A stretch of 64,000 nt of DNA, taken from positions 1 through 64,000 of the forward strand of contig DASVHD010000005.1 in assembly GCA_036382775.1 (NCBI GenBank), read 5' to 3'. Numbering within the stretch: position 1 is the stretch's first letter; every line of letters starts with the position of its first letter. A program made the translations under genes and the position numbers. This DNA is from a bacterium (lineage in GTDB: Bacteria > Hydrothermota > Tepidihabitantia > SM23-42 > JAOAFX01). The notes under the pieces are model-generated. The model was not told the DNA's origin and did not search any database. It saw only the letters and a list, made by a program, of their open reading frames with translations. Shown piece by piece: positions 41,399-50,391 of this stretch.

Positions 41399-42054
41399 TG
41401 CCGGTATTATCCGTACCGTGGGTCCTGTCCGTAATCTACGTGCTTTACTGGCTTAACCGGCAGCGCCGGATGCTTTTAAAGGAACGCAGCCCGGTCAGTC
41501 CCGAACGCTGCCTTTATGCCCTTGCCCGCAACCTGGTGTTCATGCTGTCGCGGTCCCGCGCCGCGCCGTTCGTGGTCAAGGGTTCGCTCCAGCCGGCGGG
41601 CAGTGGCGCGGTCATGTATTCAGTGCACTACGGCATATGGGAGATGATGCCGCAGGTTCTGAGGACCGCCGGGTTCCGGATCGGCATTATCACCAATCAG
41701 TACGGCCATGGCGGCAACAACCATCCGCTGGCGGCATGGGCAGACCGGCTCCTGCGCCGGTGGCGTTCCCGGAACGGCGTCATCGTGTTCTACCAGAACA
41801 ATCCGCGCGCGATCGTCGAATTCGTCAGGAACGGCGGTGTCTTTGCGATGCTTGTCGATGGTTCTAGCTTTTTTTCCAAATTCCACAAAGCCCAGAAGCT
41901 GGCCGCGGTTTGCCATGTGCCGTTGATCCCGTTCGCCATGTACCGCCGTGACGGCCGCGGGGTCCTTGATATCAACTGCGATCTGGAAACATTGATCGCC
42001 CGACGTCCGCACGATTACGCGTGGTTCTACCGGTCGCGGCGGGCCGCAGCATGA
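41398..42054 (+). CDS. LpxL/HtrB-like lipid acyltransferase
   Basis: 218 residues from a GTG, short for the family (about 300). One N-terminal hydrophobic helix anchors it. SVHYGIWEMMP provides the H-x4-E acyltransferase motif, and YQNNPRAIVEFVRNGGVFAMLVDG is the second conserved block. It probably adds an acyl chain to lipid A or another glycolipid at the inner membrane. The link to lptC-lptA-lptB downstream supports a lipopolysaccharide role. Confidence 0.75.
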   Translation: MPVLSVPWVLSVIYVLYWLNRQRRMLLKERSPVSPERCLYALARNLVFMLSRSRAAPFVVKGSLQPAGSGAVMYSVHYGIWEMMPQVLRTAGFRIGIITNQYGHGGNNHPLAAWADRLLRRWRSRNGVIVFYQNNPRAIVEFVRNGGVFAMLVDGSSFFSKFHKAQKLAAVCHVPLIPFAMYRRDGRGVLDINCDLETLIARRPHDYAWFYRSRRAAA

Positions 42055-42620
42055 TCACCGGTAAAGCGCGCCGCCATTGGGCATCGCCGTCGCCGGGCAT
42101 GATTCTGATCGCGCTCATGGCCATGGCTGTATGCACCTGCGAAGAAGAAGAATTCACCGAATCGCCGGTCAATCAGTTCCCCCATATCACACTCATGAAA
42201 TTCAGCTTGACCGAGACCAAAAACGGAAAAAAACTGTGGGTGCTGGATGCGGACGAAGCCAACGTGTTCGACGAGTTCATAAGCGTCGATACCGTGACCA
42301 TCCGGTTCTTCGACGAAAAGCCGGAGGCCTATGCGGTCCTGCGCAGCCTGAGCGGTACTCTCAATACCAAGACGCGCAATATTATCGTCCGTGACAGCGT
42401 GAGGCTGTTGACTAGCGATTCCACAAGGCTGTTCACTGATTCGCTTTTCTGGAAAAACGATTCGCAAAAAATAATCACCAATTCCTACGTCCGAATCGTC
42501 AAACAGGACAGCACGACGATCGAAGGTAATGGGCTGATTACGACCCCGGACCTCAAGAAGATCGAGGTCATCGGCGCTATCACCGGCACTTCGCCGGTCG
42601 AATTCCCGAAGATCAGGTGA
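42051..42620 (+). CDS. LPS export protein LptC-like
   Basis: 189 residues from the ATG that overlaps the previous stop (ATGA). N-terminal hydrophobic helix (GMILIALMAMAVC) ending in a possible lipobox Cys, then a beta-jellyroll pattern: LMKFSLTETKNGKKLWVLDADEA, DTVTIRFFDEK, and later WKNDSQKIITNSYVRI, the LptC/OstA-like strand repeats. It would link the LptB-driven complex to LptA in the periplasm. Confidence 0.75.
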   Translation: MITGKARRHWASPSPGMILIALMAMAVCTCEEEEFTESPVNQFPHITLMKFSLTETKNGKKLWVLDADEANVFDEFISVDTVTIRFFDEKPEAYAVLRSLSGTLNTKTRNIIVRDSVRLLTSDSTRLFTDSLFWKNDSQKIITNSYVRIVKQDSTTIEGNGLITTPDLKKIEVIGAITGTSPVEFPKIR

Positions 42621-42624
42621 TCCC

Positions 42625-43557
42625 ATGCCCTATGCGGTCTACCCGCTGCTGCTTTTAATGCTGACGCCTTTCCGGGCGGATAAAGTCGAGATCATACAGG
42701 AAGATTCCGCCAGCATCGTTCATTTGATCGGGAATGTCGCAATCGAGCAGGAAAGCACCCTGATCACGAGCGCCGAGGCGATCCTCAACGAAACCGAGGG
42801 ATATGTGCAGCTGTTCCGCGACGTTATCATCAAGGATAAGACCGGTGATATCATGGCCCAGCAGGCGCTCTATTATTTCCATGATAAGAAAGCCTCGCTC
42901 AGCGGCGCGGTCGAGCTCCGCACCGACACCGAAACCCTGAGCTCGGACTCGCTGGACTACGACGGCATCACGAAACAGGTGCTGATGCACCGCAATGTCA
43001 AGATCGTCGATGAAAAGAACGACATGACCGCCTATGGCAGCCGCGGCTGGTATGACCTGGCTGAAGATTACGGCCGCCTGACCGGCGAGCCTCATCTTGA
43101 AGTGGCCCGCGCGCCCGTTGATAGCGGCGCCGCGCTGCGGCCGCCGATGACCGTCGTCGCCAATTCATTCATGCTCTACGCCCGGGATAACATGTTCTGG
43201 GGATATGACTCGGTGACCGCGGTGATCGACAGCATCACCGTCGATTGCGACACCTTTGCCTACGACCTGAGCAAGGAAAGCGGCACCATGGTGCGCCCCC
43301 GGGTTACGGAAAAGACCAACGAGCTTGCCGGCAACCAGGGCAGTTTCAAGATCCGGAACAAAATGATCGAATATTTCTCGGTTCAGCAAGGTACTGCCCG
43401 CTATACCACCAAGGAAGGATCGAAAAATTTCATCGAGGGAGAACAGATCACGGTATTTTTCTCAAACGGCGAAGCCAGCCGGGTCGTGGCCGGAGGCCAA
43501 CCCCGTGGCCGGTTATTGTTGAAATCAGAAAAGACGGATGAAGATGCTGGTAACTAA
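42625..43557 (+). CDS. LptA/OstA-like periplasmic LPS transport protein
   Basis: 310 residues with signal peptide (PYAVYPLLLLMLTPFRA). The repeated OstA strands are clear: IVHLIGNVAIEQESTLITSAEAIL, YVQLFRDVIIKDKTGDIMAQQAL, KASLSGAVELRTDTETLSSDSL. It is longer than E. coli LptA (about 185), so it may form more of the bridge by itself. It overlaps lptB by 20 bases. Confidence 0.8.
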   Translation: MPYAVYPLLLLMLTPFRADKVEIIQEDSASIVHLIGNVAIEQESTLITSAEAILNETEGYVQLFRDVIIKDKTGDIMAQQALYYFHDKKASLSGAVELRTDTETLSSDSLDYDGITKQVLMHRNVKIVDEKNDMTAYGSRGWYDLAEDYGRLTGEPHLEVARAPVDSGAALRPPMTVVANSFMLYARDNMFWGYDSVTAVIDSITVDCDTFAYDLSKESGTMVRPRVTEKTNELAGNQGSFKIRNKMIEYFSVQQGTARYTTKEGSKNFIEGEQITVFFSNGEASRVVAGGQPRGRLLLKSEKTDEDAGN

Positions 43558-44260
43558 GGATCTGACCAAGGTATTCGGCCGGCGGGTCGTCGTCAACAAG
43601 GTGAACCTGAAGATCGAACAGGGAGAGATCGTCGGCCTGCTGGGCCCGAACGGCGCCGGCAAGACGACGACCTTCAACATGATCGTGGGGCTGCTCATGC
43701 CCAACCAGGGCGAGATCCTCTTCGACGACCTGGCCATCACCGCGCTGCCAATGTTCAAGCGCGCCCGGCTGGGCATATCGTTCCTCTGCCAGGAACCAAG
43801 CGTCTTCAAGAAACTCACGGTCCTGGACAATCTGATCGCCATCTACGAGATCGTCGGCGTCAAGCGCCGGGAAGCGGTCAGTCTGGCAGCCAAACTTCTC
43901 TCCGATTTCAAGCTTGATCATGTCAAAGATCAAAAGGCCTACACGTTGTCCGGCGGCGAGCGCCGCCGTGTCGAGATCGCGCGCAGTCTGATCAGCCACC
44001 CGAAATTCCTTCTCCTCGATGAGCCCTTCACGGGCATCGATCCCATCGCCCGCGCGGAACTGCAGGACATAATCCTGAAGCTCAAGAGCCAGGGGATCGG
44101 CGTCCTGATCTCGGACCACAATGTCCGGGAAACCCTGGAGATCACGGACCGTGCATATCTCATCTATGACGCGCAGGTGCTGTTGTCGGGCAGCGCGCAG
44201 ACGCTGATCGACGACCCCCAGGCCAGGGAACTGTACCTGGGCTGGAAATTTAAGATCTGA
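43538..44260 (+). CDS. lptB: LPS export ABC transporter ATP-binding protein LptB
   Basis: 240 residues, full length. Walker A GPNGAGKTT at 37-45, Q-loop LCQEPS, signature TLSGGERRR, Walker B LLLDEPFTGIDP, switch His SDHNVRETLEI, all in the LptB-specific wording. A second possible start lies two codons in. It powers LPS extraction together with LptF/LptG, which are not in this window. Its end overlaps the convergent GT39-like gene by 11 bases. Confidence 0.93.
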   Translation: MKMLVTKDLTKVFGRRVVVNKVNLKIEQGEIVGLLGPNGAGKTTTFNMIVGLLMPNQGEILFDDLAITALPMFKRARLGISFLCQEPSVFKKLTVLDNLIAIYEIVGVKRREAVSLAAKLLSDFKLDHVKDQKAYTLSGGERRRVEIARSLISHPKFLLLDEPFTGIDPIARAELQDIILKLKSQGIGVLISDHNVRETLEITDRAYLIYDAQVLLSGSAQTLIDDPQARELYLGWKFKI

Positions 44261-45875
44261 GCTTAAAGACGTACACCGCCGGGTTCACCGGGTTCCAATC
44301 CATGTTTGGATAATGGGGATCAAAGGTAATACCTAAAATATAGAATTTTTTGAAAAATTCTTTGACAATGACGTAGTCGCGCTGTTCGAACAGGCGCGAA
44401 ATGAATTGCTTTCTCACGGTCGCGCTTTCACGGCTGCTGACCGACGACGAAAGTTCGTACTCGGTAATGATGAAATAGTCCGGCTTGATGCTCAGCAACC
44501 GGTCATAATTGAAATCAACGAGCTTGATGTTCTCCAGCACCATTTCCACCGGCGGAGTGTAATTCCATGGGAAATAGCTCGCTAAACCCACCACTGCCTG
44601 CGGGTTCGCGTTTTTACGCATCCATTCCGCGCACTCAATGCGCGTGTCGGTCGGGGTGATCCGCAGGACCAGCGAAAACGAGAAAGCCAGAGTGTACGCG
44701 AAAACGAACGCGCCGGCAATACCGATGCCGACCAGCGCCGCCTTTTTGCGGATCCGCTTCATGAGATCATACAGCATCCGGCTGACCGCGATCATCAAAA
44801 ACGGCAGCACCATCAGCACGTGCCGGAGATGGGGAGACGCGTGGTAGACCATCATGGCATAGAACGGCACGATGTAGAATAACAGCGTAAGATCGGACCG
44901 CGTCCGTCTCAGGAACAGGTACAGAAGTGCCAGGAAGGCAAGGATGGTCAGAGGCAGCTGCAGCGAATTGAAACTGGCCACCGAGAACGGCGCTATCAGG
45001 CTGGCCGGGTAAGCATTGTAATAGAACAAACCCCGTGCCCCGAATATCCCGCCGAAACCATGGACACCCCCCCTGAGGAACTCATCGCTCGACAATAACG
45101 CGTATGGGGTTGTTAACAAGAAAAATCCCGCGGCCACAACCAGGGCGCCGATGGAATCGCGATTCAGGATCCGGGCGATGAACCGCCGCTTGAGGCCCGC
45201 ATTCTGGTCATAGATCCGGTAAAAGAACAGCAGAAGAAGCAATCCATTGGTGTACTTGGTCCCGATCGCGATACCCATGAAGATCCCGCAAAGTAATGCC
45301 CAGCGCCGCGCGCCCAGGGATGAAGGGTTCATGGTCAGTATCCAGAATGCCAGCGTGAACCAGAAAAGCGCCGGCGCATCGACTACGAGGAAACGCGACT
45401 GGAATATGGCCGTGGGCAGGATCGCGGTGAACGCAGCGGCAATGAGGCCGGTCACATCATTATACAGGTTCCGGCCGATCAGAAATATCAAAAAGATCAA
45501 TACCACGCTCTCGATCAGGGTCAGGATCCTGCCGATAACATACATTCGGGAATAATCACCGAGCGAAACGCCGCTTTCCGGCTGCCCCAGCTCGTTCGTT
45601 TTCACGGGCGGGGAGAACGGTTCGATGATACCGAACCACGAAGCCACCTTCAGCGACAGCAGCAGCGTGTAATAATGGAACGTTGGGTTGATGAAATAGT
45701 GCGGGTTCAGATTGTCAGGACCCATCTTGAACAGCAGCCCGAGCACGAATGCCTCGTCCTGATAGTGATTGCGCCAGTACGGGGCTTTCGGTATACCCCA
45801 TTCGAACCTGTGGCAACGAAGATAAGCGCCCAGCGCAGTGATAAGAATCAGCGCGATCAGGATCGATCTTTTCAT
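44250..45875 (-). CDS. GT39-like (ArnT/PMT-type) membrane glycosyltransferase
   Basis: 541 residues from the ATG at 45875, chosen because a TATAAT box ends 7 bases upstream; a longer frame reads into the divergent gene. About eleven membrane helices and a soluble C-terminus. NHYQDEAFVLG near residue 40 provides the acidic residue expected in the first external loop of GT-C enzymes. Substrate unknown; probably a lipid-linked sugar donor. Confidence 0.75.
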   Translation of the reverse strand: MKRSILIALILITALGAYLRCHRFEWGIPKAPYWRNHYQDEAFVLGLLFKMGPDNLNPHYFINPTFHYYTLLLSLKVASWFGIIEPFSPPVKTNELGQPESGVSLGDYSRMYVIGRILTLIESVVLIFLIFLIGRNLYNDVTGLIAAAFTAILPTAIFQSRFLVVDAPALFWFTLAFWILTMNPSSLGARRWALLCGIFMGIAIGTKYTNGLLLLLFFYRIYDQNAGLKRRFIARILNRDSIGALVVAAGFFLLTTPYALLSSDEFLRGGVHGFGGIFGARGLFYYNAYPASLIAPFSVASFNSLQLPLTILAFLALLYLFLRRTRSDLTLLFYIVPFYAMMVYHASPHLRHVLMVLPFLMIAVSRMLYDLMKRIRKKAALVGIGIAGAFVFAYTLAFSFSLVLRITPTDTRIECAEWMRKNANPQAVVGLASYFPWNYTPPVEMVLENIKLVDFNYDRLLSIKPDYFIITEYELSSSVSSRESATVRKQFISRLFEQRDYVIVKEFFKKFYILGITFDPHYPNMDWNPVNPAVYVFKLRS

Positions 45876-45882
45876 GGGTGCA

Positions 45883-45911
45883 ATTATAGCAATAACCGGC
45901 GCGGTTGTCAA
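45883..45911 (-). promoter_or_regulatory. Leaderless-type promoter of the minus-strand GT39-like gene
   Basis: TTGACA (45906-45911), 17 bases, TATAAT (45883-45888), 7 bases before the ATG at 45875. The spacer and -35 box lie in a perfect palindrome. Confidence 0.72.
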
Positions 45912-45921
45912 CCGCGCCGGT
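45895..45921. promoter_or_regulatory. Perfect 27-base palindrome, candidate operator
   Basis: Two 13-base arms, ACCGGCGCGGTTG and CAACCGCGCCGGT, around a single T. It lies between two divergent glycosyltransferase genes and covers the spacer and -35 box of one promoter. A repressor binding here could block the minus-strand gene and, at a distance of 12 bases, affect the plus-strand promoter. Confidence 0.5.
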
Positions 45922-45932
45922 CCGCCGGGTAA

Positions 45933-45961
45933 TTGACTTTTATCCAAAATCGGTCTATAAT
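45933..45961 (+). promoter_or_regulatory. Leaderless-type promoter of the plus-strand GT39-like gene
   Basis: TTGACT (45933-45938), 17 bases, TATAAT (45956-45961). The likely GTG start at 45973 is 11 bases downstream. An ATG at 45968 is nearer but reads only four codons to a stop. Confidence 0.7.
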
Positions 45962-45972
45962 AACGCGATGGA

Positions 45973-47490
45973 GTGCAAGTGAAAAAAGGCGCGCCGGCCG
46001 CTTGGTCCAGACCGCTGCCGGTCTGGATATTCCTGGCTGTATACCTGGTGTTTTCCATTCTGCTTTTTGACCCGAAGCTGTTTACCGGAGGCGATAACGC
46101 GACCTACATCATCCTGGCCGAATCGCTAGCCGGCGGCAAAGGGTACTCAAATATCAACGTACCCGGCGATCCCGGCAATACCCAGTATCCGCCCGGTTTC
46201 CCGCTCATGCTCGTCCCACTGGTGCTGTTATTCGGCGCCAATATCCTGGCCTTAAAAATTTTAATAGTTCTGACCGGCGTTGGTGCGATGTTTTTCATCT
46301 ATAAGATCGCGGCGGGTGTTTTCAAAGAACACAGCATGCCTTTAATAGCCCTTTCCCTGTCCCTGCCCGTGTTCATTACCTACAACCACTGGGTCCTCTC
46401 GGAAATGCCCTTTTTCTTCTTCTCGCTTGGTGCCGTTTATTTCATCATGCTACAAAGGGATCGGCCGTCGCCGGTATTCACGTTGATCGCGATCGGATTC
46501 GCGGTTTTTTCGTTCTTCATCCGTACCTCCGGCATCTCCCTGATCGCCGCGATCGCGCTCTATTTTTTACTGAGAAAAGATTATCGCTTTTTAGGGGTGC
46601 TCATCATCCTGTTCCTGGCGGTATTTATTCCCTGGTCGGTCCGGAACGCGCGCATCCCGTCCGAAGGTTCATACGTCGACCAGCTGCTGGCAAAAAATCC
46701 CTACCAGATGGAACTGGGCCGGGCATCAGTATCGGACTTTGCCGTGCGCATCGTAGACAATTTTGCCATTTATTTTTTTAGCATCCTGCCGCTGGCTGTC
46801 ATGGCGGCCGTTTCGGTCTCCTGGCTCAAAGCTCTGGCAGGGTCGATCCTGCTTGGATTGATCATCGCCGGGTTCGTCCGACGCATTAAAGCGCCCGCGA
46901 TACAAGAATGGTATTTTATTTTCGGTCTGGCCGTTTTACTGTTTTGGCCTGCCGTCTGGTCATCGGACCGCTTCCTTTTGCCGCTGCTGCCCTTTTTCCT
47001 GATCTACTTGTACGAAGCGTTTTTCTGGCTGCGCGAGAAACTGAAGATCAAACACCTGGTAACGGCGGCGACGGCGGTCATGATCGTCCTCAATCTTTTC
47101 ACGCTCGTGCCGCAAATGCGCACCGCTGTCGCTGATACTGCGGGATACCTGCACGGCGACCGGTACGCCGGTTATCAGCCTAATTGGCGGCGTTTTTTTG
47201 AAACCGTTGAGTGGATAAAGAAAAACACGCCGTCCGATAAAATTATACTCGCCCGCAAACCGGAATTCGTCTACCTGCTGTCGGACCGCAGATCAATGAT
47301 CTTTCCCTTTACCACAAACACCGCACGCATGAAGGAATCCATAGCCCGGAGCGATTATATCCTGATCGACCAGCTGTTTCCGCAGACCTTTAGATTCCTG
47401 GTGCCGGTCATCCAGCAGGAACCCGAGCGCTACGAGGTCGTCTATCAGTCCAGAAAACCGGAATTTTTCGTGCTGAAGGTCATACGCTGA
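45973..47490 (+). CDS. GT39-like membrane glycosyltransferase
   Basis: 505 residues from a GTG (another GTG lies two codons in). About ten to twelve membrane helices. FTGGDNATYIILAESLAGGKGYS provides the Asp of the first external loop, and YPPGFPLMLVPL follows as in GT39/PMT_2 proteins. The soluble end has KPEFVYLLSDRRS. Divergent from a second gene of the same class, with which it may act in one pathway. Confidence 0.75.
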   Translation: MQVKKGAPAAWSRPLPVWIFLAVYLVFSILLFDPKLFTGGDNATYIILAESLAGGKGYSNINVPGDPGNTQYPPGFPLMLVPLVLLFGANILALKILIVLTGVGAMFFIYKIAAGVFKEHSMPLIALSLSLPVFITYNHWVLSEMPFFFFSLGAVYFIMLQRDRPSPVFTLIAIGFAVFSFFIRTSGISLIAAIALYFLLRKDYRFLGVLIILFLAVFIPWSVRNARIPSEGSYVDQLLAKNPYQMELGRASVSDFAVRIVDNFAIYFFSILPLAVMAAVSVSWLKALAGSILLGLIIAGFVRRIKAPAIQEWYFIFGLAVLLFWPAVWSSDRFLLPLLPFFLIYLYEAFFWLREKLKIKHLVTAATAVMIVLNLFTLVPQMRTAVADTAGYLHGDRYAGYQPNWRRFFETVEWIKKNTPSDKIILARKPEFVYLLSDRRSMIFPFTTNTARMKESIARSDYILIDQLFPQTFRFLVPVIQQEPERYEVVYQSRKPEFFVLKVIR

Positions 47491-47516
47491 CGCCCGGCCT
47501 GCTAGCAGGTCTAATC

Positions 47517-47544
47517 TTGACAATTATCGAAGAATCCTTATAAT
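47517..47544 (+). promoter_or_regulatory. Promoter of the NHL-protein gene
   Basis: TTGACA (47517-47522), 16 bases, TATAAT (47539-47544), 9 bases before the ATG at 47554. Confidence 0.75.
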
Positions 47545-47553
47545 TAGAGAAAT

Positions 47554-48840
47554 ATGTTGTTGCTGTTCTTCGTTTTGCTTGAATACAAACCTCAGACGCT
47601 GGCCGTCCCGCCTTTTGAACACACTTTCGGGTTTTACCGCGCCTCCAAGTACTACCTCCAGCTATTCCTGGGACCCGGCTTCAACTATAATGATCCGCAG
47701 GGGATCACTGCGGTCAAACTCAAGGAGTTGGACGACCCCAAGACAAAGAAAGACGATGACGAACTCACGGCTTTTGCGGTCAATTCCGGGAACGGGCAGA
47801 TCATCTACAACGTCGGCCTGGAGGCGGTCAAGATCTACGGCAACAGGGAAACCTTTTCAAGCCCCAAAGGGATCACTGCCAACAGCGACGGGCTTGTCGC
47901 GGTCGCTGATTTCGGCAACCGTCGCGTCGTGAAACTCCAATGTCAAAAAGGTGAACTCAAGTGGGCCGGCGAGATCCCGCTCGCGGGCCGGCCATACGAT
48001 GTCTGCTTTGATTCGCAGAACAACCTTTATGTCACTGACTATGATAACTCCCGCGTCTGTGTTTATGGCCCGGACAACAACCTCATCACTTCCTTCGGCA
48101 TAACGGGCCGCGCGCTCGGCGAGATATATCAGCCGATGGGGATCGAGGTGATCGACGCTCAGGCCCCGCACAATCGCTTTCAGGACGAGTTTATCGTGAT
48201 CACGGATGATGACGGCAAGCGGGTCTCGAAGTTCACCTTGAACGGCCGGTTCCTGGGATCGGTCTATGACTTTGAGCTGGGGCTGGCCGAAGCCCATTTT
48301 CTTTATGTCGCAATGGACTATTACGCGAGCATTTATGTGACCGACGATGTCAATAACCAGATCCATAAATTCGACCATGACCTGCGCTATATCATCTCCG
48401 AGGGTCGGACCGGCACGGATCAGGGCGAATTTGCTTCGCCGCGCGGCATCACCATCAACCGCAAGTACGGTCAGGTTTTCATAGCGGAAAAAGAGGGCGG
48501 TCAGTATCTCTGGATCGCGGGTGACGTCATTTTCATCGGCGCTTTTCCCCCGGTCATCACCAAAGACCTGCCCGGCACGACGATCGCCATCTACCTGACC
48601 CAGGAAGTAAAGGTAAACATGGGTGTTTATAACGCCATGAACGAAAAAGTGAAGGATCTACTAAAAGACATAAAGTGCGCCCCCGGTGAGTTCCTCGTGG
48701 TATGGGACGGCCTTGACAGTAAAAATGTGCAGGTGCCGGACGGTGTCTATCAGATCAAGATCGATATCAAGCCTTTACACGGGTACGGAGCCCGCATCAA
48801 GAAATCCGTACAAGGAAGTGTCACATGCAGGACTTCATAA
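47554..48840 (+). CDS. Exported NHL-repeat beta-propeller protein with FlgD-like end
   Basis: 428 residues. Short hydrophobic signal-like N-terminus (MLLLFFVLLEY). From about 95 to 330, NHL blades recur: SPKGITANSDGLVAVADFGNRRVVK, RPYDVCFDSQNNLYVTDYDNSRV, SPRGITINRKYGQVFIAEK. The last 80 residues resemble a FlgD-like Ig fold (GEFLVVWDGLDSKNVQVPDGVY), related to the sorting domain but without the PNPF start. The gene overlaps the PorV-like gene by 16 bases, so the two are coupled. Confidence 0.75.
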   Translation: MLLLFFVLLEYKPQTLAVPPFEHTFGFYRASKYYLQLFLGPGFNYNDPQGITAVKLKELDDPKTKKDDDELTAFAVNSGNGQIIYNVGLEAVKIYGNRETFSSPKGITANSDGLVAVADFGNRRVVKLQCQKGELKWAGEIPLAGRPYDVCFDSQNNLYVTDYDNSRVCVYGPDNNLITSFGITGRALGEIYQPMGIEVIDAQAPHNRFQDEFIVITDDDGKRVSKFTLNGRFLGSVYDFELGLAEAHFLYVAMDYYASIYVTDDVNNQIHKFDHDLRYIISEGRTGTDQGEFASPRGITINRKYGQVFIAEKEGGQYLWIAGDVIFIGAFPPVITKDLPGTTIAIYLTQEVKVNMGVYNAMNEKVKDLLKDIKCAPGEFLVVWDGLDSKNVQVPDGVYQIKIDIKPLHGYGARIKKSVQGSVTCRTS

Positions 48841-49724
48841 AATTTTTACTCATTCCCATGCTCATCGGCGCGACCAAATACGCCGGTGAATTCCAGGAGC
48901 TGGGCGTTAACGCCCGGGCCTGGGCCATGGGCAGTACCGGCGTGGCGCAGTGCGTTGATGCGTCGGCGCTGTACTTCAATCCCGCCGGCACTATCTTCGC
49001 CGGCCGCAGCGTCGCCGTGATGCACGCGGAGAACTTCGGCGGCATCGTGAAGAACGAATTCGGCGCGATCACCCTGCCCAAGGGTAATTCCGCGGTGGGC
49101 CTCGGTCTTCAGTATGTTTCCGCGGGTGGTATAAAGCTGACCACCCTTCCGGACACGACCATGCCGCCCGGTAGCGACAACCCGCCGGTAGCCTACGATA
49201 CCGTGGCTGCGCGCGACCTGATCGTTTACTTCAACGGCGCGAGATCGAAAGGTCCGGTGTCTTACGGCGTCACGGCCAAGGTCTATTACCGCGACCTGTA
49301 TGTGATCACGGGTTTTGGCGGCGGCCTCGATGCCGGCGCCCGGCTGGATCTTGGATACCTGGTGATCGGTTGCAGTGTCCGCGACGTGGTGCTGTCCCCC
49401 ATCGTATGGAGCAACCGGACCAAAGAGAACATTGCCCCGAAACTGGCATTCGGTGTTGCTCCCGTGCTCCCGCTGGACCGCATTTCCTCGCGACTGATCA
49501 TCGAGACCGATATCGTAAAGGCCATTGACGACAACGGTTTTGCGGTGAATATTGGCTGTGAATACGGCTACAAAGAACTGGTCTTTGGCCGTATCGGATG
49601 GACCCGCGGCACCTATACCCTGGGTGCCGGGATCCGCTACCGCAAGTTGCGCTTTGACTACGCCTTTGTCACCCACTCGGACCTGGAGAACTCGAATAAG
49701 TTTTCCGCGGGGTTAGAATTCTAG
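48825..49724 (+). CDS. PorV/PorQ-like outer-membrane beta-barrel protein
   Basis: 299 residues with a short signal sequence. The family start is clear: GEFQELGVNARAWAMGSTGVAQC followed by ALYFNPAGTIF, then alternating barrel strands with a C-terminal Phe (SAGLEF). In type IX secretion PorV carries substrates to the cell surface, so this protein may serve the three sorting-domain proteins in the window. AAGGAAG precedes the ATG. Confidence 0.78.
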   Translation: MQDFIKFLLIPMLIGATKYAGEFQELGVNARAWAMGSTGVAQCVDASALYFNPAGTIFAGRSVAVMHAENFGGIVKNEFGAITLPKGNSAVGLGLQYVSAGGIKLTTLPDTTMPPGSDNPPVAYDTVAARDLIVYFNGARSKGPVSYGVTAKVYYRDLYVITGFGGGLDAGARLDLGYLVIGCSVRDVVLSPIVWSNRTKENIAPKLAFGVAPVLPLDRISSRLIIETDIVKAIDDNGFAVNIGCEYGYKELVFGRIGWTRGTYTLGAGIRYRKLRFDYAFVTHSDLENSNKFSAGLEF

Positions 49725-50290
49725 TAAAAGCTGAGCTGTTCAGGAAACTGCTCAACCTCTGGACCATTTTCATCCCCGTCACTTACTATCTCATACCGCA
49801 GCAGTCCGGCCGTTGGATCCTGCTGATAATAACCGTGGTCATCGTTATCGTCGATTTTTTCAGGATCCGCGTGAACGGGATCAAAGAAGGATTCATTCTT
49901 CTTTTCGGCTCGTTCCTGCGGCGCCATGAACTGACCCGCCTGAGCGGAGCTACATATCTGCTGCTGGGATGCCTGATCACCGCATGGATAACGAGCAAAC
50001 CGGTCTTCGTGGCTGCCAGCGCCTACACCATTGTCGGCGATACCTTCGCGGCGATCTGCGGTCAGATGCTTAAAGGACCTAAGATCTTTAAAAAAACGCT
50101 TTACGGCAGTCTGGGTTTCCTGATTTCATGCGTGCTGGTCGCGTTACTGCTGCACTTTACGATCCACGAACCGCTGTACGCCCTGTTAGCGGGAGCATTG
50201 GCCGCCACCATACTTGAAGCCCTGCCCTTGCCCTGGGATGATAATTTTGCGGTCCCGATCCTAACCGGTGTTGTTATGAGCCTGATCTGA
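49718..50290 (+). CDS. Dolichol kinase/CTP-dependent diacylglycerol kinase-like membrane protein (SEC59/DGK1/VTE5 type)
   Basis: About 190 residues with five to six helices. VKAELFRKLLNLW at the N-terminus, RIRVNGIKEG, and GDTFAAICGQMLKGPKIFKKTLYGS are the landmarks of this family, which phosphorylates lipid alcohols using CTP. The frame has no ATG, GTG or TTG between a stop at 49697 and a GTG at 49835, which would cut off the conserved first helix. I therefore place the start at an ATT (49718) after GGGG; a CTG at 49736 is the alternative. The end is secure, the start is not. Confidence 0.6.
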   Translation: MLVKAELFRKLLNLWTIFIPVTYYLIPQQSGRWILLIITVVIVIVDFFRIRVNGIKEGFILLFGSFLRRHELTRLSGATYLLLGCLITAWITSKPVFVAASAYTIVGDTFAAICGQMLKGPKIFKKTLYGSLGFLISCVLVALLLHFTIHEPLYALLAGALAATILEALPLPWDDNFAVPILTGVVMSLI

Positions 50291-50391
50291 CCGCGTTTCC
50301 TGCGTTTTTTTTACGGATTTTAGCTGTCAGGCTTTTATAAAACTCTTATGAGTTAACTCCCTGCGCTTTCAGCGAGCGCAGCGGTCCTGCT

